Below are positions 33,019 through 46,063 of a DNA stretch of 64,000 bases, one piece after another. The stretch is from assembly GCA_963681505.1 (NCBI GenBank), contig OY811974.1:5159552-5223551 (forward strand). The letters run 5' to 3'. The stretch comes from Eunapius fragilis. Its lineage: Eukaryota > Porifera > Demospongiae > Spongillida > Spongillidae. Positions within the stretch are counted from its first letter, which is position 1, and every line of letters begins with the position of its first letter. The translations under genes and the position numbers were made by a program. The notes beneath the pieces were generated by a model that saw nothing but the letters and a program-made list of their open reading frames with translations, did no database searches and was not told the origin of the DNA.

Positions 33019-34224
33019 CTAACCCAACAGGTCTAGTGGTATGAGGAGAGGGAGATGGTGCATTTCAGGTGCATGGAAGGGTTGCATATAAGCTGTGTGT
33101 GGTAGAGTTGTGCAGAAAGCTGTTGTATGTGTAATGTTCGGCTGTGAATTCAGTAGTATGTTGTGTTGATATGTGTATGTGTAGCAGTCAATTGTGAGTG
33201 TGGCACTGAATTGTAGAAGGGAGGTATTGGTGAGTGTAGAAGGCTGCTGTGTGGAAGCAATTGCATTTGGGGGTGTTTACTTATGGAATAGGATGGGTGT
33301 AAGAAGTTGGGATGTCAGTGCAGGTGTAGGAAGCATGAGGACCATAAATGTACACATGTGTTCATCTTCCAACACCTATATGTTACACAGGAACTGTGTG
33401 ATCTTTTACAAGTGTCTTTTCATGCTTTTAACCTCTAATGTTACGTTCTTTCTAGAATCAGCCACTGCAACTGAGTGCTTAAAAATCCAGTTACGCAGTA
33501 AATTGGAACGTTTGTTACTTTCCCCATCTCCCACTAATGGAAGCGGGTATGAACACAACTGAAAAATAGCAGTGCTGCTGAGTTTAACTGACAATCTGAC
33601 ATGTGATACATACGACACTATCCAAGGTGGGAGGGCCTTTTAATACACATTGTATTGCCACACAAGGTGATTCATATGGTTCATAAGAAAGTACTGCCTT
33701 CATGTAGTGGGTACTATTACGTATGTCACTGTCCATGAGTTAATTTTTCATACACTGGGTTAGATGTTCTCATCCAAGGTGCCATTCTCTTTCTTGTTTG
33801 TGTACTACCTGAATAAGTGTTTCTAAGTGGGCACTAAATAGATTTGTTCTCACTAGTCAATGCGTTTGATCACTTGCTGTATTAACACATGCATACATGT
33901 AGGTCATAAGCATCCATACCAATCAACGTGGAGGTGGCTATTATCCCTCCCCTTTCCCAAAAGATTTGATATAGGGGGTGGGGCTATTGCCCCCTCCCTC
34001 TTGGACCTGGAAGACCAAGTGTGGAGATCAGGAGAGGGAGGGATCCACCAGTGGGATTGGACTAAGAAACTGACTCCCACAGTCTATGTGGACACTCTAC
34101 TTTATTGGGAGGGGGTGTTTTAATATTCCTTGGATCTTCTGTACAGTACACTATTGGTATGATGTGAGATAGCTGTTCCAAACTGAGAATCCCATGGCTA
34201 TCTCAATCTCTCATGAACATCTAC

Positions 34225-34227
<3 letters not shown>
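33019..34227. other. Unassigned, with one weak terminal-exon candidate
   Basis: TTCTTTCTAG at 33455 could be an acceptor for 33456-33562, an open frame containing ESATATECLKIQLRSKLERL and ending in TGA. Its phase does not fit the 32501-32658 exon, so I do not link them. No other signal in this stretch. Confidence 0.3.

Positions 34228-34273
<46 letters not shown>
34228..34273. repeat. (AC)n microsatellite
   Basis: About 23 uninterrupted CA dinucleotides. A shorter (TG)n lies at 34619-34642. Confidence 0.95.
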
Positions 34274-34276
<3 letters not shown>

Positions 34277-37200
34277 ATCATATTCATGCTGTCAGTAACC
34301 TCAAGGTCAGACCTTACCATGCAGGCAGCTGCAAATCCTATGTTTAGACATGTCAACAAGCCATGAATGGAAGATATCTGGATTCATATAAGCAACTATT
34401 ATATTCATCTGAAATGGGTTCAATTCTGATCTGGAATCAGACTTTCACTTAAAACCTTTTACACTTTTCTGACAAAATGGAAGCTCGGACAATAAAACAC
34501 ATAGAAGCAAATGTGTATCATCTTACCACTTTCATATAATAAGCAAAAAATATGTATGTCTTACCCCACCCCATCCCGCCTCCTCTATCCTTATACCACA
34601 CCAAGCTCAATCCATGTATGTGTGTGTGTGTGTGTGTGTGTGCATACACTACTAGTGTTGGTCAGAACAGTAAAGAATAGTGCATGTATGGAATGGTTTT
34701 TACTTTTTTATTGTTGCACATGAAATGCATGGGAGGAATAATATAATAAATGCCACAAGCCTGAGCTGTAAATGCTTTGAGATTGTAACAACTGAGGGGA
34801 TTATATATGTACCACATGTTGCATTGGAAAGGATCCTGACAACATATCATCAGAGCTGGTGTGATTAACAACATATCAGCACAATTTAATACATTAACAA
34901 CTTTGAAGTATTAAACAGTGGAATAGTATATGTAAATCAAGTAGTAATATTAATATGAGTGATCCTATGAAATAAATAATAATCAGTTTATTTATTTTTA
35001 CAAATACAGTACAGCAGGATATTCATACACAGGTTCACTATAATATAAAAGTACACAAAATGCTAATGATACCTGCTTTGACATATTACAGTAGGATAAA
35101 TGAAACAAATAGCTATAGACCATACTACCCCTATATACTACATCTTGCATGATTGCTATGTATTAATTATTATTATTATTGTGTTGCACACAGACAGTTA
35201 TGGGACAGTTTTTACCCTTCTGGCTAGTTTTTCAAGTTTTCAATTTTTTTGATTTTTCTTGAACGCCAATGAGCTTCTATCAAATGGTTCTTATACTTCT
35301 TACGCATCCTAAATGGGACTATCCATCACACAGTTATTAGGCACTGAATTTATAATTAGCCAGACATTTCAATGCGAGCGTTGCTTTTCTTTTGCTTGTC
35401 CTGGAAACTTTGAAAAAGCCACAAGGGTGATTTTGCTGGACACTGTTCCATATAGTGTATAAATCAGTACTTAGGATCTAATTACTTCTCAGAATACATG
35501 CACTGTTGGAACACATCCATACATGCGCGACTAGTATATATATTTATATCGATCCGATTGTACTCTTCAATATACATGTTACATGTATAGTCAGAAATCA
35601 GAACTCCGATCATGCTATACCGGCCGCCACGTTCATTTATGCTGCAGATCATCGCGACCTGAGCCTGTTTCTATTTTTGTAGTTGGGCTCAAAGGACTCA
35701 GATTTAAGCGAAGGATAAATTTGAACGTGCTTTATAGCTTGAATTGGGTATGGCCAGTCGAATCACTGGTGACTCAGGAATGATATAGACTGGGTTATTA
35801 ACTTTACAAGCTGTATATGTTGTCATGCCTCGTTGTTATGATGCCACGCCCTCTTTACTTACAACGCAAGGGTGGATACAGACCCACTTGTGATATAGCC
35901 CGATTCAGTGAAGGAAGAACATCAGAGTAGTTTTTTCGCATTCAGCGAGCCGTGAAGCAACGGCAGTTTAAAGACTAAGAGGGTATAGCAAATAAATGCC
36001 TCCAAGCGTGCCCGTCGTAATTGATAATATTGTTCGTATACCTTTGTGTGAAAGAAACTAGCTGAGTCAACAAAGAGCCCTGCATGTCTGAATAATAATG
36101 TGGTGAAGCAAAAATTTCTATACATAGATCTATACTGGTTGTTTACAACTGATATGACAATATTGTCTCGAACATGTCATATACGGTATAGTGTGCGTGT
36201 GTGTGTGTGATAGTGGGCGGATTTATAAATTAACCCTTCAAAATAGGATGATACTCAAATGCTCGTAACAGACCCTGGGCCTTTCAATTTTACTGTCTAT
36301 ATACGAATTTATGATTTTGGCGCGCAAAAATGGCTGGTGACTCTCCTTGCATGGCTGGTCCTAGACCTGAACAGGACTCGGTAACTTATCTCGATCATTT
36401 TTCTGCTTTGTTCCTTTGCGAGGTATGACCTCTACCAACACGGTAATGTACTATTCGTATGTCCTCTTCGTATACTTATTTGCGTGCGTAAATTATGTGA
36501 TCTAGGTTGTGTGACACATTCAGATTTACTTCTACGAGCTTTGAGTCACATGCTTCTACTTGTGATGCCTCGAGTGCTGAAAAAGGTATGCCGCAAATCA
36601 ATCGTTGGACGTTGCTCTGGTTGCTTATGTTTCTTAACCTGTTTCACGCGCAAAAGGAAAGGAGTAACTTGCTGTGTCACTCGGTAGAACAAAAGGTGGT
36701 AACCCAAAGGTTAGCATGTTTTTTTTCTATTTTTTGCGCATGTGAGTTATGCCTGTTGCATTAATCAGAGAAGGGGTACATCCCCCTCGTTGGAATGCCA
36801 TATGAAACACCTGAACCATCGCGTAAGTGGTCGTTTTGAACCGTCATATTAAAACTTTGCTTTTGCTCTTATACATATCCATGGAAATCGGCAATGATTT
36901 CGACATAGTCTCCTAGCAGCTGCGTCCTCCGCGTGATCATGCAAGCTGCAGCGCATGCAGGGAACTTCAAGTACGTTTTTATATTTACTCGCCTGCCAAA
37001 GTTTGTTTTACTTTACTGCAGCTTTGGGAAAGCCACTCAAAATACTCATCAGAGGCTGAATAAGCAACGCGTGTTCTGGGCTCTCCGATCGCCGCCTACG
37101 CCTTGTGCGCTTCTGTGAACATTACACTCTTTTTTGTTTGGCAATGTGTATTGTATATTGTAATTAAAATCCTGAAGAATGCGAGTCAAGTGAACAAAAA

Positions 37201-37334
37201 AAGGCGGGCTGAATACACGAGAATAAGTGGGTTGAAGAAAGCGGTATGTGTAGCCATGTAATGTCCGGACAGTGTAAACAAGTATCTGCGGAATCGGTTG
37301 AAACAACATATGTAACCACAATAAAATACTCCTA
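34274..37334. other. Gene-poor AT-rich region
   Basis: About 3 kb without a convincing gene or repeat besides the (TG)n at 34619-34642. The TTAACCCTTCAAAATAGG at about 36232 is a weak candidate for the missing left end of the TTAA-bounded element that ends at 37951. Confidence 0.35.
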
Positions 37335-37680
37335 GTTATACACCGGGTACTCATGTTATACATACACGAATACACACCATACTCATGTTATACATACGTT
37401 ATACTGCATGTGTATTCTATTGTTATACAAAAATGCAGCGTATATAGTATCCATGCACCTTGCGTGTATAACATGCGTACACGAGTATATTGCGCGTGTA
37501 TAACAAAATAATTCATGCGTTATACGGTACTGTATAACTTCGATTTTCCACAGTGAGCATATCAGAACATCTTGTTATACTCCTGTTATACGATAGTTAT
37601 CCATGCTTATTTTCCACCTGTTATCCAACGGTATAGCGTATATCGGTCTCCTTCCACCCTGTTATCCACCTGTGTTACAT
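37335..37680. repeat. Dense GTTATAC/GTATAAC/GTTATCC word cluster
   Basis: At least eight GTTATAC, three GTATAAC and three GTTATCC in about 350 bp, on both strands, with irregular spacing. It lies about 270 bp inside the TTAA-bounded end at 37951, the position expected of subterminal transposase-binding repeats. Confidence 0.6.
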
Positions 37681-37933
37681 ATTGTTTACAAGAGTGTAAA
37701 ACACGCGTAAACTAAACGAATACACTCGTTTTACGCAGTCGGATAACAACCCTTTTAGCACAGTGTTAGTACACCATAATATCAAAATAAACATCATAAA
37801 ACGCTTTTATATCATAGATATATATCTAAGTAAGCTAACCGTGTAATTTTTCGAGAACGGCGACTAATAAGCTACGGGTAGCCATACTTAAAAACATCGC
37901 TGGCAATTAACGACGTCACCCGTATTGCAATAG

Positions 37934-37951
37934 TGACGCTCAAAGAGTTAA
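37934..37951 (-). mobile_element. piggyBac-like terminus at TTAA, inside Gypsy-4
   Basis: TGACGCTCAAAGAG followed by TTAA (37948-37951) is nearly the inverse of the end at 14234. The Gypsy-4 reading frame stops being recognisable exactly here, so the element appears to have inserted at a TTAA within its pol gene. Confidence 0.5.
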
Positions 37952-39916
37952 ACAGGTTTATCATTTCTAAAAATCGTCGCAGCTCGGAAACGTCTTTGGG
38001 TTTAGGCATCATCTGAATTGCCGTGGTCTTGTCTGGGTCTGGATGGACTCTTCTGTGATTTATGATGTGTCCAAGGAATTTAATCTCTCTTCTTCAGAAG
38101 GCACATTTCTCTGCATTCAATGTTACCCTGGCCCTATGTAGAAGTTCCAAGATGTATCTGAGTCTGCAATCATGTTCCTGTTGATCAGAGCCAAAAACCA
38201 GTACATCATCACTAGGCAGAGCACACCCTCCAACCCTTCCAGAATCACTGACATTCTACTTATAACAGTTCCGAAGCAAAAGAGACGCCCAATGGTAGAT
38301 TGTCGATGTGGAACCGACCAAAAGGGGTGATAAAAGTTGTTAGTGAACGGCACTCTGGAGATAATGGGATCTGCCAGAACCCCATGTTGGCATCGAGTTT
38401 GCTAAAAACCCTAGCTCCAGCTAATTGAGCCAATATTTCGTCGACTTTAGGAAAGGGAAAGTTTTCTCTCATGACGTTCTCATTGAGCGGTCTTAAGTCC
38501 ATGCAGATTCGTATTGATCCCGATGATTTCTTCGGAACTACTACCATCACCCCATTCCGTGGGTCCCTCAACTTTGGAGATCACTCCCAACTCCCTCATT
38601 CATTCTATTCAGCTATTCTCTGACTTTACCTCTCAGGGGTAGAGGAATATTTCTTGGAGTGCTCAGAGAGTAGGGTTTTGCATTAGGTTTCAATTTAATG
38701 GTGTACTCACTCTCCATGGTTCCCAGTCCAGTAAAGAGTTGTGGGTAAATTCGCTGAATGCACTCCTCATATTCTTTTACAGAGTCCATCCTTGCAATGA
38801 GTTTCAGTGCACGAAGTGCTGGTAACCCCAGTAAGTTTGTTTTCAAGTTCTTTTTCACAAAGATACTATGTTGGGAGTGCAGTTCTTTGTGTGATAGGAT
38901 ACCAGTAAACTGTCCAATTACGTCAAGAGGTTGATTCCCAGCCCCATATAGAACTTTTGACGGCTTATCGAGAGATTTTGTTCCCAACTGCTGGTACGTT
39001 TTCTGGGAAATAGCTGTAACCTCAGCTCCAGTGTAAAGTTTGAAACAAATACTCTGTTTGCACAGCAGTATGTGTGCAAACCAGGCTTTATCAAGACCCT
39101 TTCCAATGATGTCCACAAACCATCCTTTGTGTTCCTATGTACTTGTATCTGTTCTACCAGCCTAGACGTCGCGACATACTGAGGCATGATGCCCTTGCTT
39201 CTGACACCCAAAACAGATTGAATTTCGAGCAGGACATTTATCTCTGGAATGAGGGTCTCCCCCACAAAAAAACACTTCCTTATCCTGTATGGGCGTTGGG
39301 TTGGTTGGTGACCCATCTTCGTCTTCATGGCATCCATGCCTGCTTTGTCTCTTTCAGGGTTAGGATCTCCATCGCAGATTTGTTTGAGTGATTGCCGTTG
39401 GTCTCTAACCGCTTCTCTCTGACGTATGCACTTTGTCGCTTTTTGAAGTGTAAGTTCAGGGTCTAACTGTAGTTGTCTTGATAATGACCTTTTACGAATA
39501 CCTACGACTAGCCTGTCGCGAATGTGTTCATCCTTTAGACCTCCATACTCACAGTTTTCCGCTAGGCTGAACAGATGGCAATGTATTCATCGGCCGTTTC
39601 TCCCTCGAGTTGGCCGCGGCGGTTAAAACGAGTGCGTTCGAAGATCACGTTTCTCCGTACTCCGAAATAGTCGTCCAGTTTCTTTACAACCGCGCTATAG
39701 CTTTCCCTTTCTTTTTTTTGAGATAGTTGTCGATGATAGGGTGTCCTCGGCCCCCCTCCCCTAGGCAATACAGCAGGGTGCTACCTGTTTCTCCTCGTCC
39801 TCGTTAGTGAGGTCCGAGGCGACACGAAATTGTTCAAAACGACATTTCCAGCGGCCCCAACCATCAGGTCTGGAAAAGTCGAAGGATTCGGGTGGTTCTA
39901 ACCTGATACTAGCCAT
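37952..39916 (-). pseudogene. Truncated Ty3/Gypsy element of a different lineage (Gypsy-4): gag, protease, partial RT
   Basis: On the minus strand, gag starts at 39916 with MASIRLEPPESFDF and a WGRWKCRFEQFRVAS block, soon stopped. A TGGTGGCAGCGG primer-binding-site-like sequence lies just upstream. Two zinc knuckles are readable in one frame near 39200-39290 (CPARNSICFGCQKQG). The protease reads LYTGAEVTAI, so its catalytic Asp is Tyr. Reverse transcriptase follows (SIRICMDLRPLNENV, FSKLDANMGFWQIPL, a DDV motif near 38195 in another frame). Frameshifts and stops are frequent. The sequence ends at the RT/RNase H border, at the TTAA junction. The style resembles Mag/K02A2.6-type elements rather than Gypsy-1. 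Confidence 0.85.
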
Positions 39917-41869
39917 TCCTCACTGACACCGCTGCCACCATTTAGTGAACGGAAAAATAATAATCATTCTCTCGCGCATGCGCCTTACTAATTTATTAAT
40001 ATAACAATACACTACACTCTCCAGTGTGTACACCGGACGGGAACCAACTTTGATATTCAAAGTGGCCTAATGACGTTTGTTTTTAATTCCAAAATAGCTA
40101 CATCCGATAGCAATTAGTAAATATACGGAAAAGTGAGCCAAAGAAGTCGCTAGCGAGAAGACAAAGGCAAGTTCTCATGTTTGCCGCTGCTATAATAATT
40201 GGTTTCTGAGGAGGGATACCGGTACTGGTATACCGGCTAATCGGACATGATGCATGCATATAATACATATAGACTGAGGTGGTTTTTTTTTTTCCTAAGC
40301 ACGCCGTGGATGATTTACAAGCATATATTCAGTCAGAGCAGTCGAATGCACTAGCCTGGACTTTGCCCGACCATAGCGTTTTAAGTTCTGGCTAATAGTT
40401 AAGCGTAGCCCGACCTTTGTGGAAGCTACGCCGAACTATTGTCGCGCCACGGCGATTGTCGGACCACGACGATTTACAAACGACGTCGACGTATGAGAAT
40501 AAACTTTTTGGCATCTTGTTAGGCACGACATGTTTTAATTGATCCTACGCAATATCTATACACGTGGGAGTATATACTATAGTTGTACATTTACAAATTA
40601 TATGTACAATAAATACACAACATTCTTGTTGATCCTTATCATACATGTAATATAAATATATCATTATGCATTCAAACCGTCCCCACCCGAACGGCTTTAA
40701 ATGGACCATGCACCTATTTTGTAGTATATAAATAAGATCCTGAAGAGGTTGCCTTGATGAATTATCTTGTCCAGCAAACACTATAAACACGCTTTTGTCC
40801 AGAAACTAAACTGGTGGAGTCCAAGGTATTGTGATGGAGGTGCATGGCAGACATGCCAGTCAGATTAAGGCCTGCTGTATGTTGTTGACAAGTTGCCAAC
40901 TTCAGCTTGGAGCAGGTATTCCTCATCTCAAAGCGACATTCATTGGAAGAAAGAAGACATGCAATTATAACCCCTAACATACGCTTGCCAAAAAACATAA
41001 AGGCAGGAAGATGTGCATGATGCATTTAACGCACTGTTGTCACAATTGGAGCTGTGATTAGGCAGCAGTTACAGTAGGAAAGTACTAGAAAAATGAAGAC
41101 ATCAACACCATCCCTGAATATGAAACCCTACCAGAAAATTATCATGCAAATATCAGGTTATCTAAAAGTAATTTTTTGTCTATTTGCATCCTAAAATGTG
41201 TACAGTGGTACATAAATTACTCCTTTCATTTTGTTGCATTATATCTCATACCAGCAGTGAGCATTTTACACAATTATGTGAAAATCTATACCCCCCATGG
41301 TTGTGTTAACTTGTGGTTAAGTGTGTCATGAATATGCTAATTTTGGCTAATTGCAATAACAACTCTGTTATCTATAGCACTGCAGAACACTAAAAGTTAA
41401 AGGTAAAAAAAAAAAACATGATGGGAACAGTCTCACTAAGTCAAATTTTATCCACATAGTTTGTTATGTATGTACATCAAACAAATGCTATTTGTTTATG
41501 CATGGTAATTACTTTTACAGTCAAATGCTCTAATTCGTGTACGCCTTTACAAATATTACATTGCGTCACTATAATAGTATACTGTTTTCAAATGAGTATT
41601 GAAAGTGATAGAGGGCGTGATATAATATGAAATTATTCATGTGGTTGTATCAGGAAAGTTTTGCAGTAAAATGTGTACAGGTGTACACAAATTAGTCCTA
41701 TGTAGAAAAATGATGTTCATTGCAAAAAAAATCATGCAAATTCAATCACTTGTGTATCAAAAAACAGCAACAATGCAAGTGCATAATAAATGTTCATATT
41801 GTCTCAGTAGTATCACTCCACCATCTCAGGGCAGACTGCTGCTTTAGGATTTGGGGTTTTACTCCTTCA
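39917..41869. other. Possible Gypsy-4 LTR remnant, then unassigned AT-rich DNA
   Basis: The sequence right of 39950 should include the Gypsy-4 5' LTR, but I cannot define its ends. The remainder to 41.87 kb has A runs (41405) and no recognisable gene. Confidence 0.35.
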
Positions 41870-42200
41870 AAATGTACTTGCACTTCCTCTACCTCTAATT
41901 GCACATCCTCTACCTCTACTTGCACTTCCTCTACATGTACCTCTACTTGCACTTTCTACCCATGCCTCCACTAATCACACTTTCACTATTTGCACCTTCA
42001 GTGCTTGCGCCTCCACTATTCGCGCCTCCACTATTCGCGCCTCCACCATCTGTGCCTCCACTATTCGAGCCTTCAGTGCTCGTGCCTCCTCTACTCGCGC
42101 CTCCACTATTCGCGCCTCTACTATTTGTGCCTCCACTATTTGCACTTTTCGCACCTCCTGACCACCATTTGCACCTCCACTATTCAAGCTTTCAGTGCTC
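41870..42200 (+). repeat. 15-bp minisatellite (CGCCTCCACTATTCG-like)
   Basis: Degenerate TTGCACTTCCTCTACCTCTA units at 41876-41960 pass into repeated CGCCTCCACTATTCG words at 41990-42200. Both strands are open because the period is a multiple of three. Confidence 0.8.
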
Positions 42201-42501
42201 GTGCCTCCCAGCACTGTCCTCTTGCTCTGCGTACACGTACACCTCCTCTTAACCAGTCACATGAGCAAAATTTTCTTTTTCTAATGTGGTTTATTTTTTA
42301 GATAACAATCAAATAATTTGAATTATTATTGACCATTAATTAATTATCTGTTGTGTACTCACATATTGATTTTTGTATGACAGATGTGATTACTTACAAA
42401 GATAAGATAGGGTAAGTATAATTTGTGCTCCCCTGTTCACATTACCCAATATGTGCACTGGTGTACACACGGATGCAAATAGACAATATATTATAGCTCT
42501 A

Positions 42502-42698
42502 AGCTGGATTTACAATGTGACGTTAGCTGAATTTTGCGTCAGCATCAGCGTCGCTCAATTATTGTACGCCCCAGCTGACGTGACGTGACGTAACCTGACG
42601 CTGGAATAGACTTGAGCTCTATTCCAGCGTCGGCGTCACGAATTGCAGACGCTGACGCAGACGCAACTTTCAGCGAGCGTCACATTGTAAACCCAGCT
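42502..42698. mobile_element. Palindromic MITE with TA duplication (Tc1/mariner-like)
   Basis: The left half AGCTGGATTTACAATGTGAC pairs with the right-end complement, with further imperfect pairing inward through TTGCGTC and CAGCGTC words. Flanked by TA on both sides (42500-42501 and 42699-42700). Rich in GACG/CGTC. Non-coding. Confidence 0.75.
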
Positions 42699-42700
42699 TA

Positions 42701-44139
42701 AGTCTTAAGCTTTCTCCTTTTCCTAACCCACAACGTTTGCGTTGCGCGATAATGAATTGGTTGCTGTACACATTTGAAATCTCTGTACTAACCACGCATA
42801 TCGCAGTCGAATAGCTTCACTTTGACTTGGGACTAGAGAAAAAGAATTAGATCTTGGCAATTACTGGCAGAACGTGAATGAATTAATTTTACCGCGGTAG
42901 ACAATGGAGGACGCCCGGTCATTAGACATTAAGGTTGTAATGAACACAGAAGACATAGCAAAACTATATATGGCCATAAAAGTGCAAACTGTGCAGATGA
43001 ACCTCTGCACCATCAAACTAAATCCATACAACATAAACAACAACTAAGGTTGTTACGAGTCATCAAATACGCTGAATCATGGGGAGCACCAGCATTATTC
43101 TAACTTTACTACAATACCCGGTCCGTACAATTATTCCAGTACCCCGAAGGCATTACGAGATTTGGCGCGCGTATCCTGACCATGCGCCAAATACTAGTAA
43201 AGACTTTTTAAAGGGGTAAGTAAAATGGCGGAGGACCAATTAATGGATAATGTTGACACGCACACAACGGTTACCTGCTACTTACGGTACTCGATACACG
43301 TACATCTTCAAACAAGATCCATAACGACTGACGTACCCTGTCGTGTGTAATAACAGTTTGCATGGGCCGCAATACGCAAATAACGGCAGATCTGGTCTTA
43401 TCAAGTTGGCGTGATTTCGTATACATATGCTAGTTGCGAGACATAATCTTTATATCCTTTTATGGTAATACAAGTATGTTTTTTACACGTAACCATCTCG
43501 ACGGGTTAATAGCACTCCTTGAGGCTATTTGGGTTGACCGCGGCCATGATGGTTCATCTGAGCTTTTCTAGAACAACAACCTCATACTTCTGCTGTGGGT
43601 GTTCCCAAGAGAATGAACAAACACCTGGCTGGCGGTACATGTTTTCATAACTATGTGATGTGTAGCATAGATTGTAATCTTTTCCCATATTCCCCATCCA
43701 ATAAAAAAGCTTAAACCGGTATTCTTGGAAGTGCGTAAAGCGAAATAAAAGTAAAATTCCATAACTCTACCTAAGTTATGATAATCCAGGATTTCATCTT
43801 TTACTTTTCCAGTACAAAAGAAGGTAATCATGGACTAAGTATCAATGCAACTAATGAATGCAATTTATTTTCAGAAAACAATATTTTTGCAAACTTTCAT
43901 AGTGTAGTGTTTACGCTCAACATGTTGCTGAGTTTATGTTCTGCCTGTGTAGCTATGGGTGTGTCTGGTACACCAATGTACGTACATGACTTGTGACTTG
44001 TATACTGAAACACATGCACATCTATATACACCTTGGGAACATGCACAATGTTACAGTAACGTATTAACAGCAGTCCTGTATTGTATTTAAGGCTGTTTTG
44101 ATGTATCTTACATCCCCCCAGAAGCGTTTTTACTAATGT
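42701..44139. other. Unassigned AT-rich DNA
   Basis: No convincing gene, repeat or element end seen. Confidence 0.35.
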
Positions 44140-44882
44140 ACAAGTAAATAAAATATTCTCTCTGAGAAAATTGGTGGGATATAGGTTTTGCAGACAAATA
44201 GTATACTGGTGTAAATAGCAAGGAAACAAGTTTTATCAGATAGGAAAATGTAATAGTCCTATATTTAGCACACTTCGACTAAGGCATATGCTGTTCCTGT
44301 GCTAAATATAGGACTATTACATTTTCCCCTCTGATAAAACTTGTTTCCTTGCTTTTTACACCAGTATACTATTTGTCCGCAGAACATATTTCCCACCAAC
44401 TTTCTCAGAGAGAATGTTTTTATTTACTTGTTTCCTTAATTTCTTTTAACACCCAAATAGGTACTTCTGCTTAATTAGACTTGATAAGACCGTATATAGG
44501 CTTTTAGGCTTTTGTGTATCAAAGCCTAAAAGCGAGTCCTCTAGCAAATTCTAAAGGTATTGGTGCAATTTTCATTGCTTAAAAGTGTTCCTGTCCCGAG
44601 TTATGAGTTCCCAAGAAGAAGAAGCAGAAGCAGAAGCAGGAGACGACCCGCCCATTATTTTTGGAAGGGGAACGAGGACAGCAGTATTTTTCGTTCTCGT
44701 CAACCACGCGGTTCTACGACGTGATACAATAACGAAACTACTCAGTTTCGACTTCTAGATCGATTGCCTCAACAAGTTAGACAATCCGATAGTCGGAAGC
44801 GAAGCTACAGTAGGGTCGCGGGATTTTAATTAAATTCATAGTCGGGGTCAAAACCTATACGGAAGTCTCTAGCGAGACTTCT
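44140..44882 (+). mobile_element. Fold-back element FB-A copy 2 (decaying)
   Basis: Arms 44140-44272 and 44298-44431 around the loop CTTCGACTAAGGCATATGCT plus five bases, then a shortened tail (a segment of about 75 bp present in copies 1 and 3 is missing near 44457), the GAA-containing short frame, and the hairpin at 44861-44882. Unlike copy 3 its two arms differ at roughly ten positions including an indel, so this copy has aged since its arms were last equalised. Confidence 0.85.
44603..44758 (+). CDS. Short acidic ORF of FB-A copy 2 (51 aa)
   Basis: Same start, stop and length as 5022-5177, with EEEAEAEAGDDPPIIF, despite internal changes in the GAA/GCA run that leave the frame intact. Function unknown. 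Two copies of equal length are weak support for coding. Confidence 0.3.
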   Translation: MSSQEEEAEAEAGDDPPIIFGRGTRTAVFFVLVNHAVLRRDTITKLLSFDF

Positions 44883-45874
44883 GATTTTATAGAAAAAGCA
44901 GAAACTGAAAATTCATACTTAGTGCAACCGAATGGTTTGTTCGTAGATGTTCCATCCATGTAATTAGTCCTCAGGGAATAGGGAGTTCTAAATTAGCTCC
45001 TCTTTATGGGACCATGAAATGGAATGAAAACAAACTTAATATAAACTTAATATAAACTTTGTTATAGGTAGAGAGCACTGCTGACGTTATCGCACATGGG
45101 CAATCACTATAACATGTATTCTAAACAGTGCACCGGAGGCGTGACTGGTCAGAGTGGTAGCGACAAAGGTCGTTTGGGTTTTCTAGGACCAAGTTTTCAC
45201 GGGCTTCTCAAATCTGGCCCCCAAAACTCCCCCGTCTCTCTGAAAAATGCCTTCTCAATGTTTGCTGGCACTATCTTGTGGCAGCTTTGGCAGTATGACT
45301 CCTACGCATTGGTCTCTTCTGATGGCAGCTGTAGATCATAAGCTCGGTGACCATTTTATTGTTTACCCTTGGAAACTGTGTCCTGCATGTAGTTTTTCTG
45401 TTTGCATGACAAGAATCAATAGTGGCACCCAGCGATTTTGCGGGGTTTTGTGAACGCGCCCAGGAGTACGCGTGAAGCCTGCGCCGTTGCTGAAATTATC
45501 TGCGACGTACACTTAAGCCAATTACCACCGCAACCTACTCTTAATGTAAAACACATGGCATATATACGCAAACATACACCAATGCCCTTTGCCCCACGAT
45601 TAAATCGTATCAATGTCAAGTTCTTGTCTCCATTCAAGTGACCAATGTGATCTATAACTCCAGTCCAATCGGCATTGACGAGTTCACACGTCTGAATAGG
45701 AAGCCGGTTTTCCACATTTTCCCTGTTGAGTAATTTAAAGCAGAATAGCTTTACACAACGGTTACATGTCATACACTGTATGTGCTTGCATGGGACTCTA
45801 GAATTTTGTGTATTTTCGTTTATATACAGGAGCTCATACTTCCCCATATCAAGGTGCTAACTGATAATCCTTGA
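44883..45874. other. Unassigned region with a 143-codon minus-strand frame
   Basis: A minus-strand open frame at 45416-45847 contains several Cys residues (CKHIQCMTCNRCVKLFCFKL) but no family I recognise and no splice or duplicate support. Its coding status is doubtful. Confidence 0.2.
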
Positions 45875-46063
45875 ATAGTATCAAAAGCACAGAAGTATAA
45901 GTACAAAAAATGATGAATTGAATGTGTCCTTTGTATCTAAGCCTAGAAGGAAAATACGTCTCTTATTAGTATAGTATCAAAAGCACAGAAGTATAAGTAC
46001 AACAAATGATGAATTGAATGTGTCCTTTGTATCTAAGCCTAGAAGGAAAATACGTCTCTTATT
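45875..46063 (+). repeat. Tandem duplication of a 96-bp segment
   Basis: 45875-45970 is repeated almost exactly at 45971-46063, starting ATAGTATCAAAAGCACAGAA. Probably a recent replication slippage event. Confidence 0.95.

Noticed and set aside
36330-36600. A small gene with first exon MAGDSPCMAGPRPEQDS and a second exon after TCTAG at 36505
   Set aside because: The exon phases do not fit: exon 1 ends in phase 0, and the second then meets TGA at once.
41990-42301. Repeat protein encoded by the 15-bp minisatellite
   Set aside because: A period divisible by three keeps both strands open; there is no start context, splice signal or domain.
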